Assembly: GCA_902760865.1 (NCBI GenBank)
Contig: CACWID010000031.1
Span: 1 to 56,009 of the forward strand
Direction of reading: 5' to 3'
From: an uncultured Bacteroidales bacterium
GTDB taxonomy: Bacteria > Bacteroidota > Bacteroidia > Bacteroidales > Muribaculaceae
DNA: 56,009 nucleotides
Shown here in pieces: positions 8,504 through 17,736 of this stretch. The notes below the pieces were generated by a model. The model was not told the DNA's origin and ran no database searches. It saw only the letters and a program-made list of their open reading frames with translations. Every line of letters starts with the position of its first letter. Within the stretch, counting starts at the first letter, position 1. A program made the translations under genes and the position numbers.

Positions 8504-9340
8504 TTAAAAATCGCTGAAGAAATTCGGGCGGATCAAGATGCCGATGCGCAGGCGCAAGTGATACTTGTTGTAGTCCAGCAGGTTCTCGCCGTAGCCGTCA
8601 TAGAAATGCAGCATCAGGTATTGGTTGTCCCTCTTGCTGAAGCGGAATCCCAAATTCAGAATCGTGTTGAAGTTGAGGTTCCATCCCTGGCGTTTCACGA
8701 AGGTGACATCGGCCACCCAGCGCCTGTTGGCCGAGATAAACTGTGAACCCACCTGGAAGATACCGCAATACTTGAGGATGTCCTTGTTCTGCTGCCCGTC
8801 GATGATGGGAATCCATGTCTTGCCATACACCTCCAGTCGAGGGTCGATCACTGCAGCATAGCCAAACGTTACCTTGTTCCAGCTGCGCGATGCCTCACCG
8901 TCACGACCGTTGGACTCATGTTCAAGCATGATCGTGGCATTTCCCACAAGTTTACCGTTATGCACAACCAGATTCTGAACACCGATGCCGGGATTGAAGT
9001 TCAGATCATGGAAGGGCAACGACTCCTCAAACACGTTCCATATCGCCTTCTGTGAGTATTGCAGGAACAGGTGGCTGTGGAAGGGCAGGATAGACTTGGT
9101 GAGCCTGTGGCGGAAGCTGATCTGGAACTTCACGTCGCTGTTGAACTCGGTGGGCTTGGTGTTCAATGCCGTACCACCGACAAAGTAAGTGTCCTTGTAG
9201 ATGCCAAAAGCCGGGCGGCTGTCAAAGTCATTGATAATGCTGTCGACATTCAATACCTCCTGCTTCGTGGTAATCTGGGCCAGTAAGGGCAAACCGACCA
9301 ATGCCATTAACGCCAAAAATAATGCTCTCGTATATTTCAT
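8504..9340 (-). CDS. pldA: Outer-membrane phospholipase A1 (OMPLA)
   Basis: The protein has 278 residues and a signal peptide ending at LLAQ (about residue 21). The OMPLA active-site signature HESNGRDGEASRSWN is intact: His141, Ser143 and Asn155 have the same spacing as the E. coli triad His142, Ser144, Asn156. The rest alternates like a 12-strand barrel and ends in FFSDF. The enzyme hydrolyses phospholipids that reach the outer leaflet of the outer membrane and is normally activated by dimerisation. It lies in a minus-strand run behind the RND pump and a lipoprotein and about 4 kb from a second, patatin-type phospholipase, suggesting an envelope-lipid homeostasis cluster. Confidence 0.93.
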   Translation of the reverse strand: MKYTRALFLALMALVGLPLLAQITTKQEVLNVDSIINDFDSRPAFGIYKDTYFVGGTALNTKPTEFNSDVKFQISFRHRLTKSILPFHSHLFLQYSQKAIWNVFEESLPFHDLNFNPGIGVQNLVVHNGKLVGNATIMLEHESNGRDGEASRSWNKVTFGYAAVIDPRLEVYGKTWIPIIDGQQNKDILKYCGIFQVGSQFISANRRWVADVTFVKRQGWNLNFNTILNLGFRFSKRDNQYLMLHFYDGYGENLLDYNKYHLRLRIGILIRPNFFSDF

Positions 9341-9382
9341 AACATCAAGCTTGAAATTTTTATTTAATTGTTTCTATTATCG

Positions 9383-10408
9383 CTAAAGTATCGTGAATCC
9401 TGCCGGAGACATACCAATATAGGTCATGATGATTTTGCCGTTCATCCACAAATGAGTCCGTGACTCATCTGTATCGTTATTATATTCATAGGTGAGCAGA
9501 TACACGTCATCACCATAGGTGTGGACTCCGACGGCATGTGAACTGGTGCATTCCCATCCCGACAGAAAATGTTCAGGGACACCATCGGTCCACATGGTGG
9601 CGAGTGACTTATTGTTGAAATCATACTCAAAGCCTGCCGCATAGATGTGGTCGTTGCACTTTGCCACCGACTCCACGGTACCTAGCAAGTACTCGTCATC
9701 TTCTAGCTCCCTGGGGTAGCTGACAGGATAAATCTCATATTCCTTGTCGACCCAGACTGCAGGCAAGTCGTCGATGAAGCCGCCGATGATGGTGTGGTCG
9801 CGGTCATAGGCATAGATGGCATGGCACTCGCCCGTAATGGCAGCCCCGGGCATGGGCAGGAATTCTTTCTTGTAATTGGTGTACAATACCGGCAAGTAAT
9901 GACCATCGGCATTGTCGTCACCGAAGCCGTAACCGATCACATAGCACTTGCCTTCGCTCACAGCGAGCGCATGACTGGCGGGAATGAAGTCATGGAGATC
10001 CTCAAGCGGGAAGATGCCGCTGTTCTTCAGCACATTGGGAATATCCAACAGATAGAGATAATAATCCCATTTGGCGATACCATAGGTCCAGTGGTCCACA
10101 TCATCGATAAAATCGACATGCAGCGTGTTCCACTTGGCGTTTTTCCAATAACCCACGCGATCCTTGCTTTGGGTACCCGACACGAAATAATCATCACCAT
10201 CGGAAATAATTTCAGCGGCAAAACGGCAGTTCGGCAATTGTGCGATCAAATCACCGACCTGGTCAAAGACATAGCCGTCATGGGTCAGCACCAGCACCGT
10301 GCGCTCGTCAACCGGCTTAATGGGGTTGACGGGTTCATCGTGCGTGCATGACGAGAACAACGATAAAGCGCAAATCGCTAACAGTTGATAAAAAATGCAA
10401 TATCTCAT
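9383..10408 (-). CDS. Putative lipoprotein, propeller-like repeats
   Basis: 341 residues. The N-terminus MRYCIFYQLLAICALSLFSS then Cys21 is a type II signal peptide with lipobox LFSSC, followed by THDEPVNPIKPVDE, so it should be lipid-anchored. The body holds recurring short blocks such as GYWKNAKW, AVWVDKEYEIYP, MWTDGVPEHF and LWMNGKI, separated by roughly 50 residues. This pattern is typical of a beta-propeller that reads text-like Kelch/WD units. No catalytic motif was recognised. It starts 20 nt after the tolC-type gene and precedes pldA by 42 nt on the same strand, so it is probably co-transcribed with them. Function unknown. Confidence 0.75.
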   Translation of the reverse strand: MRYCIFYQLLAICALSLFSSCTHDEPVNPIKPVDERTVLVLTHDGYVFDQVGDLIAQLPNCRFAAEIISDGDDYFVSGTQSKDRVGYWKNAKWNTLHVDFIDDVDHWTYGIAKWDYYLYLLDIPNVLKNSGIFPLEDLHDFIPASHALAVSEGKCYVIGYGFGDDNADGHYLPVLYTNYKKEFLPMPGAAITGECHAIYAYDRDHTIIGGFIDDLPAVWVDKEYEIYPVSYPRELEDDEYLLGTVESVAKCNDHIYAAGFEYDFNNKSLATMWTDGVPEHFLSGWECTSSHAVGVHTYGDDVYLLTYEYNNDTDESRTHLWMNGKIIMTYIGMSPAGFTIL

Positions 10409-10428
10409 CTAGTCATTTAATTATTTAG

Positions 10429-11820
10429 TTATCGTGTGGCGCCACCCAGGGCGACGTATAGGGCGATGATGCCCATAGCACCGTTGTACATGTTAGTGGC
10501 CTCGTTGAGCTGGGCATTCAGGAGCGATTCCTGGGCTGTGAGCACCTCCAGATAGCTGGCCTTGCCGTTGTCCATGAGTTCATGGGTTCCGATATAGGCA
10601 AGCTTCAGCACCTCAATCTGGCGATGATAATAGCCATACTTCTCGACCGATGCCTGGCAGTCGGCCAGCGCATCATTCACCTCGCAGCCGGCTTCAATGA
10701 CGGTCTGCACATATTGGTTCATCAAGTCCTCCTGGGTCAATTGGTTGATTTTCAGATTTGCCTTCAGCTTGCCCTGGGCGTAGATGGGCTGTGCGAGCGA
10801 TGCCACGGCATTGAGCAGTATCTTGCCTGGATTGACCACCATCGAGCCGGCACTGTTGGTCCACCCTGCCACGCCCTGCAGGCTGATGGAGGGGAAGAAT
10901 GCGGCGCGGGCTGTCTGGGTGTTATAGAAAGCCTCTTCCATAGCCAGGTCGGCCAACTTGATGTCAGGCCGGTTCTGCAGCAACTGTGCGGGCACGCCGG
11001 TACTGAAACGCCGGGGCAGCGCATAGATGCCCAAGCGGCTGCGCTCGATGTGCCGCGGCGTGATGGCCAACAGGCGGCACAAGGAGTTCTCCATCTGGCG
11101 GATGTTGTTGCGCGTGTCGACGATCGACGTTTTCACGTTCAGGTAGGATGACTCCATCTGGTTAACGGCCGTGGAATAGGACTTGCCGTTCTCCCACAGT
11201 ATCTCCTGGGTCTCAAGCGAGATTTTCCACAGGCTGTCGGTCGCCGTGAGGATTTCCAGCTGCTGGTCAAGCAGGAGCAAGGTGCTGTACTGCTGCGCCA
11301 CGGCCGAGATGATATTGGCGCGGACGGCCTGCTCGGCTATCTGGGCCTGCTTGAGTACCGCTTCAGACTTGCGCTTTTTGCTCTTGATCGAGCCGAATGC
11401 GTCAATATCCCAGTTGACCTGCAGCGGAAGGTTATAGGTCCAGGATGCAGCACTGCCGCCAAATGATCCGACCGATCCCGAGGGTGCCAAAACCACCGAC
11501 GGGAAGAAGGCCTGCTTGGCAGCGGCAAGCGAAGCCTCGGACTGCTGTATCGCGATACGTGCCGAATTGAGGTCGGCGTTGCGCACGAGGGCCGTGTCGA
11601 TGAGGCGTTGCAGCAGCGGGTCGGTGAAGAACTCACGCCACGACAGGTCGGCCATTGACGTGCTGTCAGACGCCACTTCCAAGCCCAGGCCGAAGACATC
11701 GGCAGGCACCGTCGCTTGGGACTGATACTTGCTGTGCAAACTCTTGAGCGTGTCGCAGCCTGCAAGAGACAGTGCAGCCACACAAATCACCATTATCTTG
11801 ATTGTTGTCTTCATTGTCAA
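10429..11820 (-). CDS. RND efflux outer-membrane channel (TolC/OprM/NodT family lipoprotein)
   Basis: 463 residues. The N-terminus has the lipobox LAGC (near residue 22), as in OprM-type channels anchored to the outer membrane. Two OEP repeats with long heptad-rich helices follow; the diagnostic segment RPDIKLADLAMEEAFYNTQT is present near residue 290, as is FFPSISLQG. It forms the trimeric exit duct of the pump encoded just upstream (acrA- and acrB-type genes) and is the third gene of that operon. The acrB-type stop is 48 nt away and lies inside a heptanucleotide tandem tract. Start codon: ATG at 11820 or the in-frame ATG two codons later. Confidence 0.93.
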   Translation of the reverse strand: MTMKTTIKIMVICVAALSLAGCDTLKSLHSKYQSQATVPADVFGLGLEVASDSTSMADLSWREFFTDPLLQRLIDTALVRNADLNSARIAIQQSEASLAAAKQAFFPSVVLAPSGSVGSFGGSAASWTYNLPLQVNWDIDAFGSIKSKKRKSEAVLKQAQIAEQAVRANIISAVAQQYSTLLLLDQQLEILTATDSLWKISLETQEILWENGKSYSTAVNQMESSYLNVKTSIVDTRNNIRQMENSLCRLLAITPRHIERSRLGIYALPRRFSTGVPAQLLQNRPDIKLADLAMEEAFYNTQTARAAFFPSISLQGVAGWTNSAGSMVVNPGKILLNAVASLAQPIYAQGKLKANLKINQLTQEDLMNQYVQTVIEAGCEVNDALADCQASVEKYGYYHRQIEVLKLAYIGTHELMDNGKASYLEVLTAQESLLNAQLNEATNMYNGAMGIIALYVALGGATR

Positions 11821-11860
11821 TTTCTCTTATTTTTGAGAGTCCTTTATATCACTCCAAAAT

Positions 11861-11892
11861 TCTAACTCCTAACTCCTAACTTCTAACTCCTC
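11861..11892 (-). repeat. Heptanucleotide tandem tract across the acrB-type stop codon
   Basis: Coding-strand units of the form GGAGTTA/GAAGTTA; the triplet TAA of the plus strand recurs at 11863, 11870, 11877 and 11884, exactly 7 nt apart. The last residues of the RND permease (EELEVRS) and its TAG stop are read from this tract. Confidence 0.8.
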
Positions 11893-14800
11893 TGCGGCTT
11901 TGCCCTGGAATTTCTCATGCAACCGCTGGAAGACCATGAAGAACACGGGCACCACATAGAGCAGGGCCAGCGTGCCGACTGCCATACCGGCGGTAACGCC
12001 GAGGGCAAGCACACGGTTACCGTTGGCACCCGCACCACCAGCGATGATGAGCGGAATCATACCCGCAATCATCGTGACGACGGTCATCAGGATGGGACGC
12101 AGGCGCTCCTCGCAGGCGGCAAAGGCCGCATCGCGGATGCTCAGGCCCTGGGCACGGCGCTCCGAGGCAAACTCGGTGATAAGGATGGCTGTCTTGGCCA
12201 GCAAGCCGATGAGCATGATGACACCCGTCTGCAAGTAGATGTTGTTCTCCATGCCGGGCAGGTGGAGCAGCGATACCAGCCAGATGGCGCCGAAGGAGCC
12301 CATCAGACCGAAGGGCACGCTCAGCAGCACGGCCATAGGCGTGAACCACGAGTTATACAGTGAGGCAAGGATGAGGTAAATCAGAATGACGCAGATGACA
12401 TAAATCAGGGCCGTGGCGTTAGAGCCCGATGTTTCTTCTACCTCGCGTGACATGCCTCCGTACTCGTAGCTGTATCCGTTAGGCATCTCCTGCTTGAACA
12501 CCTCGGCGATGGCCTCGTGGGCATCGCCCTCCGAGAATCCGCTGGCTGACATCACAGCACAGGTAATGCTCTGGAACAAGTTGAAGTGATCGACCGACGC
12601 CGAGCCGACGATTTCTTTCAGGGAGACAAACTCGGATATCGGGGCCATTTTACCGCCCTGCACGCGCACGAAGATATTGTTCAACGACGAGGGGTCGAGA
12701 CGGTACTCGGGGGCTGCGTTGGCCATGATGCGATACACCTTGCCGAACTGGTTGAAGTTGCCCACATAGGAGCCGCCGCAATAAGCACCCAGCGTGCGGA
12801 GCACTGCAGCGGGCGTCACACCGGAACGGTCGCACTGCGTCGCATCGATGCTGACCTGATACTTCGGGAAACGCTCGGAGTAAGTGGACATCGCCATCAT
12901 GATTTCGGGCCGTTCGTTCAGTTTAGCCAGGAACTTGGTCGCATCGGCATTGAATTCCGACATCGGGCGGTCCTGCATGTCCTCCAGCACCAGGTTCACG
13001 CTGTTGTTTGAACCGTAGCCCGGCACCTGAGGCATCTGGAAGGGGATGACGATGGCATTCTTGATTTCCTTGCAATCCATGGCAAATCGTCCATACACCA
13101 ACATGATATTGTGATTCATGCCGGGGCGGTCGTCCCAATTCTTCAGGCGGATGATGAGCGTGGCATAGCAACTGCTCGAGCGTCCAGACATAATACCGTA
13201 GCCACTGACCACAGCATAGTTCTCCAGCTCGGGAATCTTCTTCACCTTCTCCTCCACTTTCTTGACGATCTCCTGGGTCTCATGCAGGGTGCAACCCTCA
13301 GGGGCACGCACCTCGGCGAAGAATACGCCCTGGTCCTCTTGAGGAACAAGTCCGGACGGCAGGCCGCGCATGAAGAACACCAGCAGAACAGCAGCCACAG
13401 CGAGCAGTGCCCAAGCCAGTTTGGGGCGCTTGATGAAGTTGCTGACGCTTTTCTTGTACTTCTTGAGAATAGCGTTATAGCTGACGGTATAGGCCTTGGT
13501 AACGTAGTAGTTCAGATTCTTCTTCTCCTTATTGTCCTTGGAGAAGCGCATCATGATGGCGCACAGTGCGGGACACAGCGTCAGCGCCGACACACAGGAC
13601 AGGCCCACTGCCGAAGCCAGCGTGACACCAAACTGCGTGAAGAACGATCCCGAGGTGCCGGGCATGAAGGCCACGGGAATGAACACGGCCATGAACACCA
13701 GGGTACACGAGATAACGGCAATCGACACATCGCTCATGGCCTCGCGGGTGGCACGGCGGGCATCGGTGATGCCGCCCTCGATCTTGGCCATCACCGCCTC
13801 GACGACCACAATGGCGTCATCCACCACAGTACCGATGGCCAGCACCAGTGCGAATAGCGTCAATATATTCAACGAGAAGCCTGCCAGCTTGACGATGGCA
13901 AACGTTCCCAACAATGACACGATGATCGACAGCGAGGGGATTACTGTTGCCTTGAAACTCTGCAGGAAGAAATAGACCACGAGAATCACCAGGATGATGG
14001 CGATGATGAGCGTCTCGACCACATTATGGATGGCGGCAAAGAGGAAGTCGTCGCTGGTCTCCAGAATCTCGAACTCCAGGCCGGCAGGCATCGTCGGCTT
14101 GAGTTCCTCGTAGAGTTTGGCGATGCGGGCGTTCACCTCGGTAGCATTGGCGCCCGGGGCCTGGAACACCATGTAGATGGTACCCGGCTGGCCGTCGATA
14201 TTGGACGTGAAGTTATAGCTCACGGCGCCGATTTCGACCTCGGCCACGTCACTCAGGTGCAACAGGTGGCCGCCCTCGGTGGTGCGCAACACAATCTCGT
14301 TGAACTCTTCGACGGTCTTCAATGTACCCTTATACTCCATCGAGTACTGGTAGGCGTTCTCCGACTGCTCGCCCAGCGAACCCGTGGCAGCGACGAAACT
14401 CTGGCCGCCGATGGCGGCGAACACGTCGTTAGGTTCCAGCCCGTACTGGGCCATCACATCGGGCTTGAGCCAGATGCGCAGGGCATAGGTGTTACCCAGC
14501 GATATCACGTCACCCACACCGGTGATGCGCATCAGTCGGGGCTTGACGTTGATATCAATGTAGTTGGCGATGAAGTCGGTATCATACTTGCCGTCCACGC
14601 TTTTCAGCGTGCCGATGTGCAGGATGTTACTCTGCTGCTTCATCACCTGCACGCCCACCTTCGTCACTTCTGACGGCAACAGGGCAGTAGCACGGCTGAC
14701 GCGGTTCTGCACGTTCACGGCAGCCAGGTCGGGGTCGGTACCCTGCTCAAAAAAGACCTGAATCGAGACGTCGCCCGATGCCGATGCCGAGCTGGTGATG

Positions 14801-15033
14801 TAGGTCATGCCCGGCACGCCGTTGATGTTCTCCTCCAGCGGCTGCACCACCGCCTTCATGATGGTGTTGGCGTCGGCTCCCGTGTATGAGGTAGAGACGC
14901 GCACCGTGGGCGGTGCGATGTTCGGGTATTGCTCGATGGGCAGCGTGCCCATACAGATGACACCCACCAGCGTGATGACAATCGCTATCGCGCATGCCAT
15001 CACGTATCTGTTAATGAAGATGTTGTTCTTCAT
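11869..15033 (-). CDS. RND multidrug efflux permease (HAE1/AcrB family)
   Basis: 1054 residues, the usual length for AcrB. It opens with NRYVMACAIAIVITLVGVIC (TM1) and IEQYPNIAPPTVRVSTSYTG, a hallmark of HAE1 pumps. TM4 holds the proton-relay pair in GTVVDDAIVVVEAV. The second half begins near KRPKLAWALLAVAAVLLVFF, and the C-terminal membrane part includes NSWFTPMAVLLSVPFGLMG. It exports amphiphilic substrates through the adaptor and TolC-type channel encoded on either side. The C-terminus is short, and its last seven codons are formed by a heptanucleotide repeat that also supplies the stop. Substrate cannot be predicted. Confidence 0.96.
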   Translation of the reverse strand: MKNNIFINRYVMACAIAIVITLVGVICMGTLPIEQYPNIAPPTVRVSTSYTGADANTIMKAVVQPLEENINGVPGMTYITSSASASGDVSIQVFFEQGTDPDLAAVNVQNRVSRATALLPSEVTKVGVQVMKQQSNILHIGTLKSVDGKYDTDFIANYIDINVKPRLMRITGVGDVISLGNTYALRIWLKPDVMAQYGLEPNDVFAAIGGQSFVAATGSLGEQSENAYQYSMEYKGTLKTVEEFNEIVLRTTEGGHLLHLSDVAEVEIGAVSYNFTSNIDGQPGTIYMVFQAPGANATEVNARIAKLYEELKPTMPAGLEFEILETSDDFLFAAIHNVVETLIIAIILVILVVYFFLQSFKATVIPSLSIIVSLLGTFAIVKLAGFSLNILTLFALVLAIGTVVDDAIVVVEAVMAKIEGGITDARRATREAMSDVSIAVISCTLVFMAVFIPVAFMPGTSGSFFTQFGVTLASAVGLSCVSALTLCPALCAIMMRFSKDNKEKKNLNYYVTKAYTVSYNAILKKYKKSVSNFIKRPKLAWALLAVAAVLLVFFMRGLPSGLVPQEDQGVFFAEVRAPEGCTLHETQEIVKKVEEKVKKIPELENYAVVSGYGIMSGRSSSCYATLIIRLKNWDDRPGMNHNIMLVYGRFAMDCKEIKNAIVIPFQMPQVPGYGSNNSVNLVLEDMQDRPMSEFNADATKFLAKLNERPEIMMAMSTYSERFPKYQVSIDATQCDRSGVTPAAVLRTLGAYCGGSYVGNFNQFGKVYRIMANAAPEYRLDPSSLNNIFVRVQGGKMAPISEFVSLKEIVGSASVDHFNLFQSITCAVMSASGFSEGDAHEAIAEVFKQEMPNGYSYEYGGMSREVEETSGSNATALIYVICVILIYLILASLYNSWFTPMAVLLSVPFGLMGSFGAIWLVSLLHLPGMENNIYLQTGVIMLIGLLAKTAILITEFASERRAQGLSIRDAAFAACEERLRPILMTVVTMIAGMIPLIIAGGAGANGNRVLALGVTAGMAVGTLALLYVVPVFFMVFQRLHEKFQGKAAEELEVRS

Positions 15034-15040
15034 ATTTTTT

Positions 15041-15072
15041 CAGTTTTCAGTTGTCAGTTTTTCAGTTGCCAG
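15041..15072 (-). repeat. Heptanucleotide tandem tract between the adaptor and permease genes
   Basis: Coding-strand unit AACTGAN; plus-strand CAG triplets start at 15041, 15048, 15055, 15063 and 15070 (7,7,8,7 nt). The tract ends 8 nt before the permease ATG and occupies the place where a ribosome-binding site would be; no Shine-Dalgarno sequence is present. Confidence 0.75.
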
Positions 15073-15107
15073 CGGTTTCTGCACCCGGCCGACATCTGGC
15101 AGCTTTA

Positions 15108-16283
15108 TTACTTCTCAGCGTCTTTTGCAGGGGTCGGGAACAGGACGCGCTGTCCTTCCTGCACATTGTTGGCGCCGACGGTCACGATGCGGTCACCGAC
15201 ATTCAGGCCCTCGGTCACGATGACGTCCTTGCCGTTGCCGACATCGCTCGTCATCACGGTGACGGCAGTTGCGGTGCTGTCATTCTTCACTTTATATACC
15301 AGCGATTTGTCTTGCAGACGCACGACAGCGGTCTGGGGAATGACCATCACATCATGGTGGCTATAGGGCACCACTACCGTGCCCTGAATACCAGAGTACA
15401 GGATACCATCAGGGTTGGGGAATGTGGCTTTGCAGGCCAGCGAACCGGTTGTGGCGTTCACCACGCCAGTCAGGGTAGAGATGCGTCCCTTGATGGGATA
15501 CTCGGTGCCGTTCTTCATGACGAAAGTCACGTCGGGCAGGTTGGCAATGTTTCTGGCCTTGTCAGTCTGGGTATAGCCCGACGACACGCCCGCCTCGAGG
15601 ACAGACTCGGGAAGCGAGAACTCTGCCTCCATCTTCTGGTTGCCGCTGACGATGGTCAGCTGCGTCATCGGAGTCACCTGGTCACCGGCATAGACCGTAA
15701 TCTCGCCGATGACGCCCGACACCGGAGAAGTGATGGTACAGAATCCGAGGTTCACCCGGGCACGGTTCACAGCGGCCTGTGCTTGGGTGACCGAGGCTTT
15801 CGCCTGGCTCACGGTAGCCTGAGCCTGCTTGTAAGCATTAAGGGAGCTCTCCAGCATATAATTGCTCACAATCTGTTTCTCATACAGGTTCTTGTTGCTC
15901 TCATACTCGAGCTTGGCGCTGTTAGCCTGTGACTGTGCTGCGAGAAGATTGGCATTGGCGGCCTGGAGATTGGCTCTTGCCGATTCCAACTCATGCTGGG
16001 CATTGCGTGAGTCGATGACAAAAAGCGTTTGGCCTTTGCGCACCTGCTGACCCTCGGTCACCAGGATTTTCATCAGCTGGCCACTCACTTGCGGCGAGAT
16101 GGTCACATCGGCCTGGCCTTTCATCTTGGCACTGTACTTCACGGGGACTTCAATATCAGTTTTCTTTACGGTCATCGTTTCAAAAGACGACTGGGTCTCC
16201 TTGGGTATGTCAACCCCACAGGATCCCATAATGGCGACAACCATGAGCATGGACGCCCATTTCCAAATTCCCTTAGATTTCAT
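15108..16283 (-). CDS. RND efflux periplasmic adaptor (AcrA/MFP family lipoprotein)
   Basis: 391 residues with a type II signal peptide and Cys22 (lipobox MGSC). The order is typical of a membrane-fusion protein: a first lipoyl half (SPQVSGQLMKILVTEGQQVR), a long coiled-coil hairpin rich in Ala/Gln/Glu (about 95-185), the second lipoyl half (TITSPVSGVIGEITVYAGDQV), then beta-barrel and membrane-proximal domains. It links the permease to the TolC-type channel. It is the first gene of the three-gene pump operon; a -7 element lies 41-48 nt upstream. No TetR or other regulator is adjacent. Confidence 0.95.
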   Translation of the reverse strand: MKSKGIWKWASMLMVVAIMGSCGVDIPKETQSSFETMTVKKTDIEVPVKYSAKMKGQADVTISPQVSGQLMKILVTEGQQVRKGQTLFVIDSRNAQHELESARANLQAANANLLAAQSQANSAKLEYESNKNLYEKQIVSNYMLESSLNAYKQAQATVSQAKASVTQAQAAVNRARVNLGFCTITSPVSGVIGEITVYAGDQVTPMTQLTIVSGNQKMEAEFSLPESVLEAGVSSGYTQTDKARNIANLPDVTFVMKNGTEYPIKGRISTLTGVVNATTGSLACKATFPNPDGILYSGIQGTVVVPYSHHDVMVIPQTAVVRLQDKSLVYKVKNDSTATAVTVMTSDVGNGKDVIVTEGLNVGDRIVTVGANNVQEGQRVLFPTPAKDAEK

Positions 16284-16323
16284 AAAAAATATTATTTACC
16301 TTTATATTCTTCCAAAAACTCAG

Positions 16324-16331
16324 CAAAAGTA
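16324..16331 (-). promoter_or_regulatory. -7 promoter element for the RND pump operon
   Basis: TACTTTTG on the minus strand, 41-48 nt upstream of the adaptor ATG. A TTTG exists further up but at a non-standard distance (about 32 nt), so only the -7 box is supported. Confidence 0.4.
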
Positions 16332-16598
16332 GTAATTTATGGCATAACAGAAGGCTTTTGCCCCAAAAAAACTCATTACAAAACTTAAAATCGGCAATAA
16401 TCAACAGTTTATAGAGGGAAAAGACACATCTGCGACGTCGCCATGTGACGTGGACAGCCCTGCAGAAATGCATATTTTAAATTTTACGCGGGTTTGATGA
16501 AAATTTATTTTGATAATCAATGCGTTAACAACCGGGAGCGGGCCATAATCCGGCTCGTGATTTTTATCGGCCCAAATACCGAGAAATCGACATGAAAA

Positions 16599-16630
16599 CT
16601 TGCATCTTAACTCGCAATGTTATATCTTTG
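16599..16630 (+). promoter_or_regulatory. Promoter of the radical SAM operon
   Basis: CTTG, 20-nt spacer, TATCTTTG. The predicted transcription start is about 12 nt before the ATG at 16649, giving a very short leader. Confidence 0.65.
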
Positions 16631-16648
16631 CCGAATAATAATTGATGC

Positions 16649-17722
16649 ATGATGAATGTAAATCAACAACAGTGTCTGGAAATCACCCGCGACCTGGTGG
16701 AGCAGCTCAAGCGGGAGCATCCCTTGCGGCAGCTGTTCTGGGAATGCACCCTGCGCTGCAACATGGCGTGCAGGCACTGCGGCAGTGACTGCCTGAAGGT
16801 CTCTGCCGTTCCCGACATGCCTCTGGCCGACTTCCTGCCGGTGCTCGACGAGGTGGCGGCACACTGCAATCCACAGCAAGTACTGGTGAACACTGTGGGA
16901 GGCGAGCCGCTGGTGCGTCCCGACCTGATGGACTGCGGTCGCGCCATACGCGAGCGCGGTTTCATGTGGGGTTTTGTGACCAACGGCATCACCCTGGACC
17001 GCTCTGTCGCCCGCGAGCTGGCCCAGGCAGGCATCAACTCGCTGTCCATCGATGTGGACGGCACGCACGACGACCACAACTGGCTGCGCAACTCCGCCAT
17101 CGGCTTCGACCGCGCCATGCGGGCCGTGGAAGCCGTGCAGACCATTCCCCACCTCACCTGGGACATCATCACCTGCGTGAACAGCCGCAACATCAACCAC
17201 CTGGAAGAACTCAAGCAGCTGCTCATCGAGGCGGGCGTCACCCATTGGCGCTGCTTCACCATCATCCCCATGGGACGCGCTGCCGACGACGAGAGCCTGC
17301 AACTCACCGACGAGCAGTTCCGCGACCTGCTCAACTTCATCATCCTCACCCGCCGTGAGGGCAAAATACACCTGAGCTATGCCTGCGAGGGCTACCTCGG
17401 TGCTTATGAGGGGCTTGTGCGCGACTATTTCTACAACTGCCAGGCAGGGCTCACGGTGGCAAGTGTGCGCGCCGACGGCGCCATCTCAGGTTGCCTGAGC
17501 ATCCGCAGCGACTACAACCAGGGCAACATCTATCGCGACAGTTTCTGGGACGTGTGGGAGAACCGCTTCGAACAGTACCGTGACCGCGAGTGGATGCGCC
17601 GCGGTGTGTGCAGTGACTGTGAAGTGTTCCGTTACTGCCAGGGCAACGGGTTCCACCTGCGCGACGGCAACGGCGACCTGATGGTGTGCCACTACAACCG
17701 ACTGAAGAATATCAAACTCTAA
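16649..17722 (+). CDS. Radical SAM/SPASM maturase, rSAM/lipoprotein-system type (TIGR04133-like)
   Basis: 357 residues. The radical SAM cluster motif is Cys37-x3-Cys41-x2-Cys44 within ECTLRCNMACRHCGSDC, followed by GGEP at 84-87 for SAM binding. The C-terminal SPASM domain has Cys264, Cys282, Cys321-x2-Cys324-x5-Cys330 and Cys347, enough for two auxiliary iron-sulphur clusters. The phrases RQLFWECTLRCN, FTIIPMGRAADD and FRYCQGNG match what I remember of the Bacteroidetes family TIGR04133, whose members are thought to modify a partner protein. The known partner of that family is a small lipoprotein; here the next gene, 14 nt downstream, encodes a different kind of protein. The chemistry is unknown. 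Confidence 0.88.
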   Translation: MMNVNQQQCLEITRDLVEQLKREHPLRQLFWECTLRCNMACRHCGSDCLKVSAVPDMPLADFLPVLDEVAAHCNPQQVLVNTVGGEPLVRPDLMDCGRAIRERGFMWGFVTNGITLDRSVARELAQAGINSLSIDVDGTHDDHNWLRNSAIGFDRAMRAVEAVQTIPHLTWDIITCVNSRNINHLEELKQLLIEAGVTHWRCFTIIPMGRAADDESLQLTDEQFRDLLNFIILTRREGKIHLSYACEGYLGAYEGLVRDYFYNCQAGLTVASVRADGAISGCLSIRSDYNQGNIYRDSFWDVWENRFEQYRDREWMRRGVCSDCEVFRYCQGNGFHLRDGNGDLMVCHYNRLKNIKL

Positions 17723-17736
17723 CACATAGCACTATT

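Larger units (their letters stand above)
16284..16648. other. Divergent intergenic region between the RND operon and the radical SAM operon
   Basis: 365 nt, AT-rich, without a credible gene. It holds a -7 element for the pump operon near its left end and a full promoter for the radical SAM gene at its right end. A short GC-rich patch (16427-16463, containing GACGTC and a nearby GTGACGTGG) could bind a regulator, but no known operator was recognised. Confidence 0.5.
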
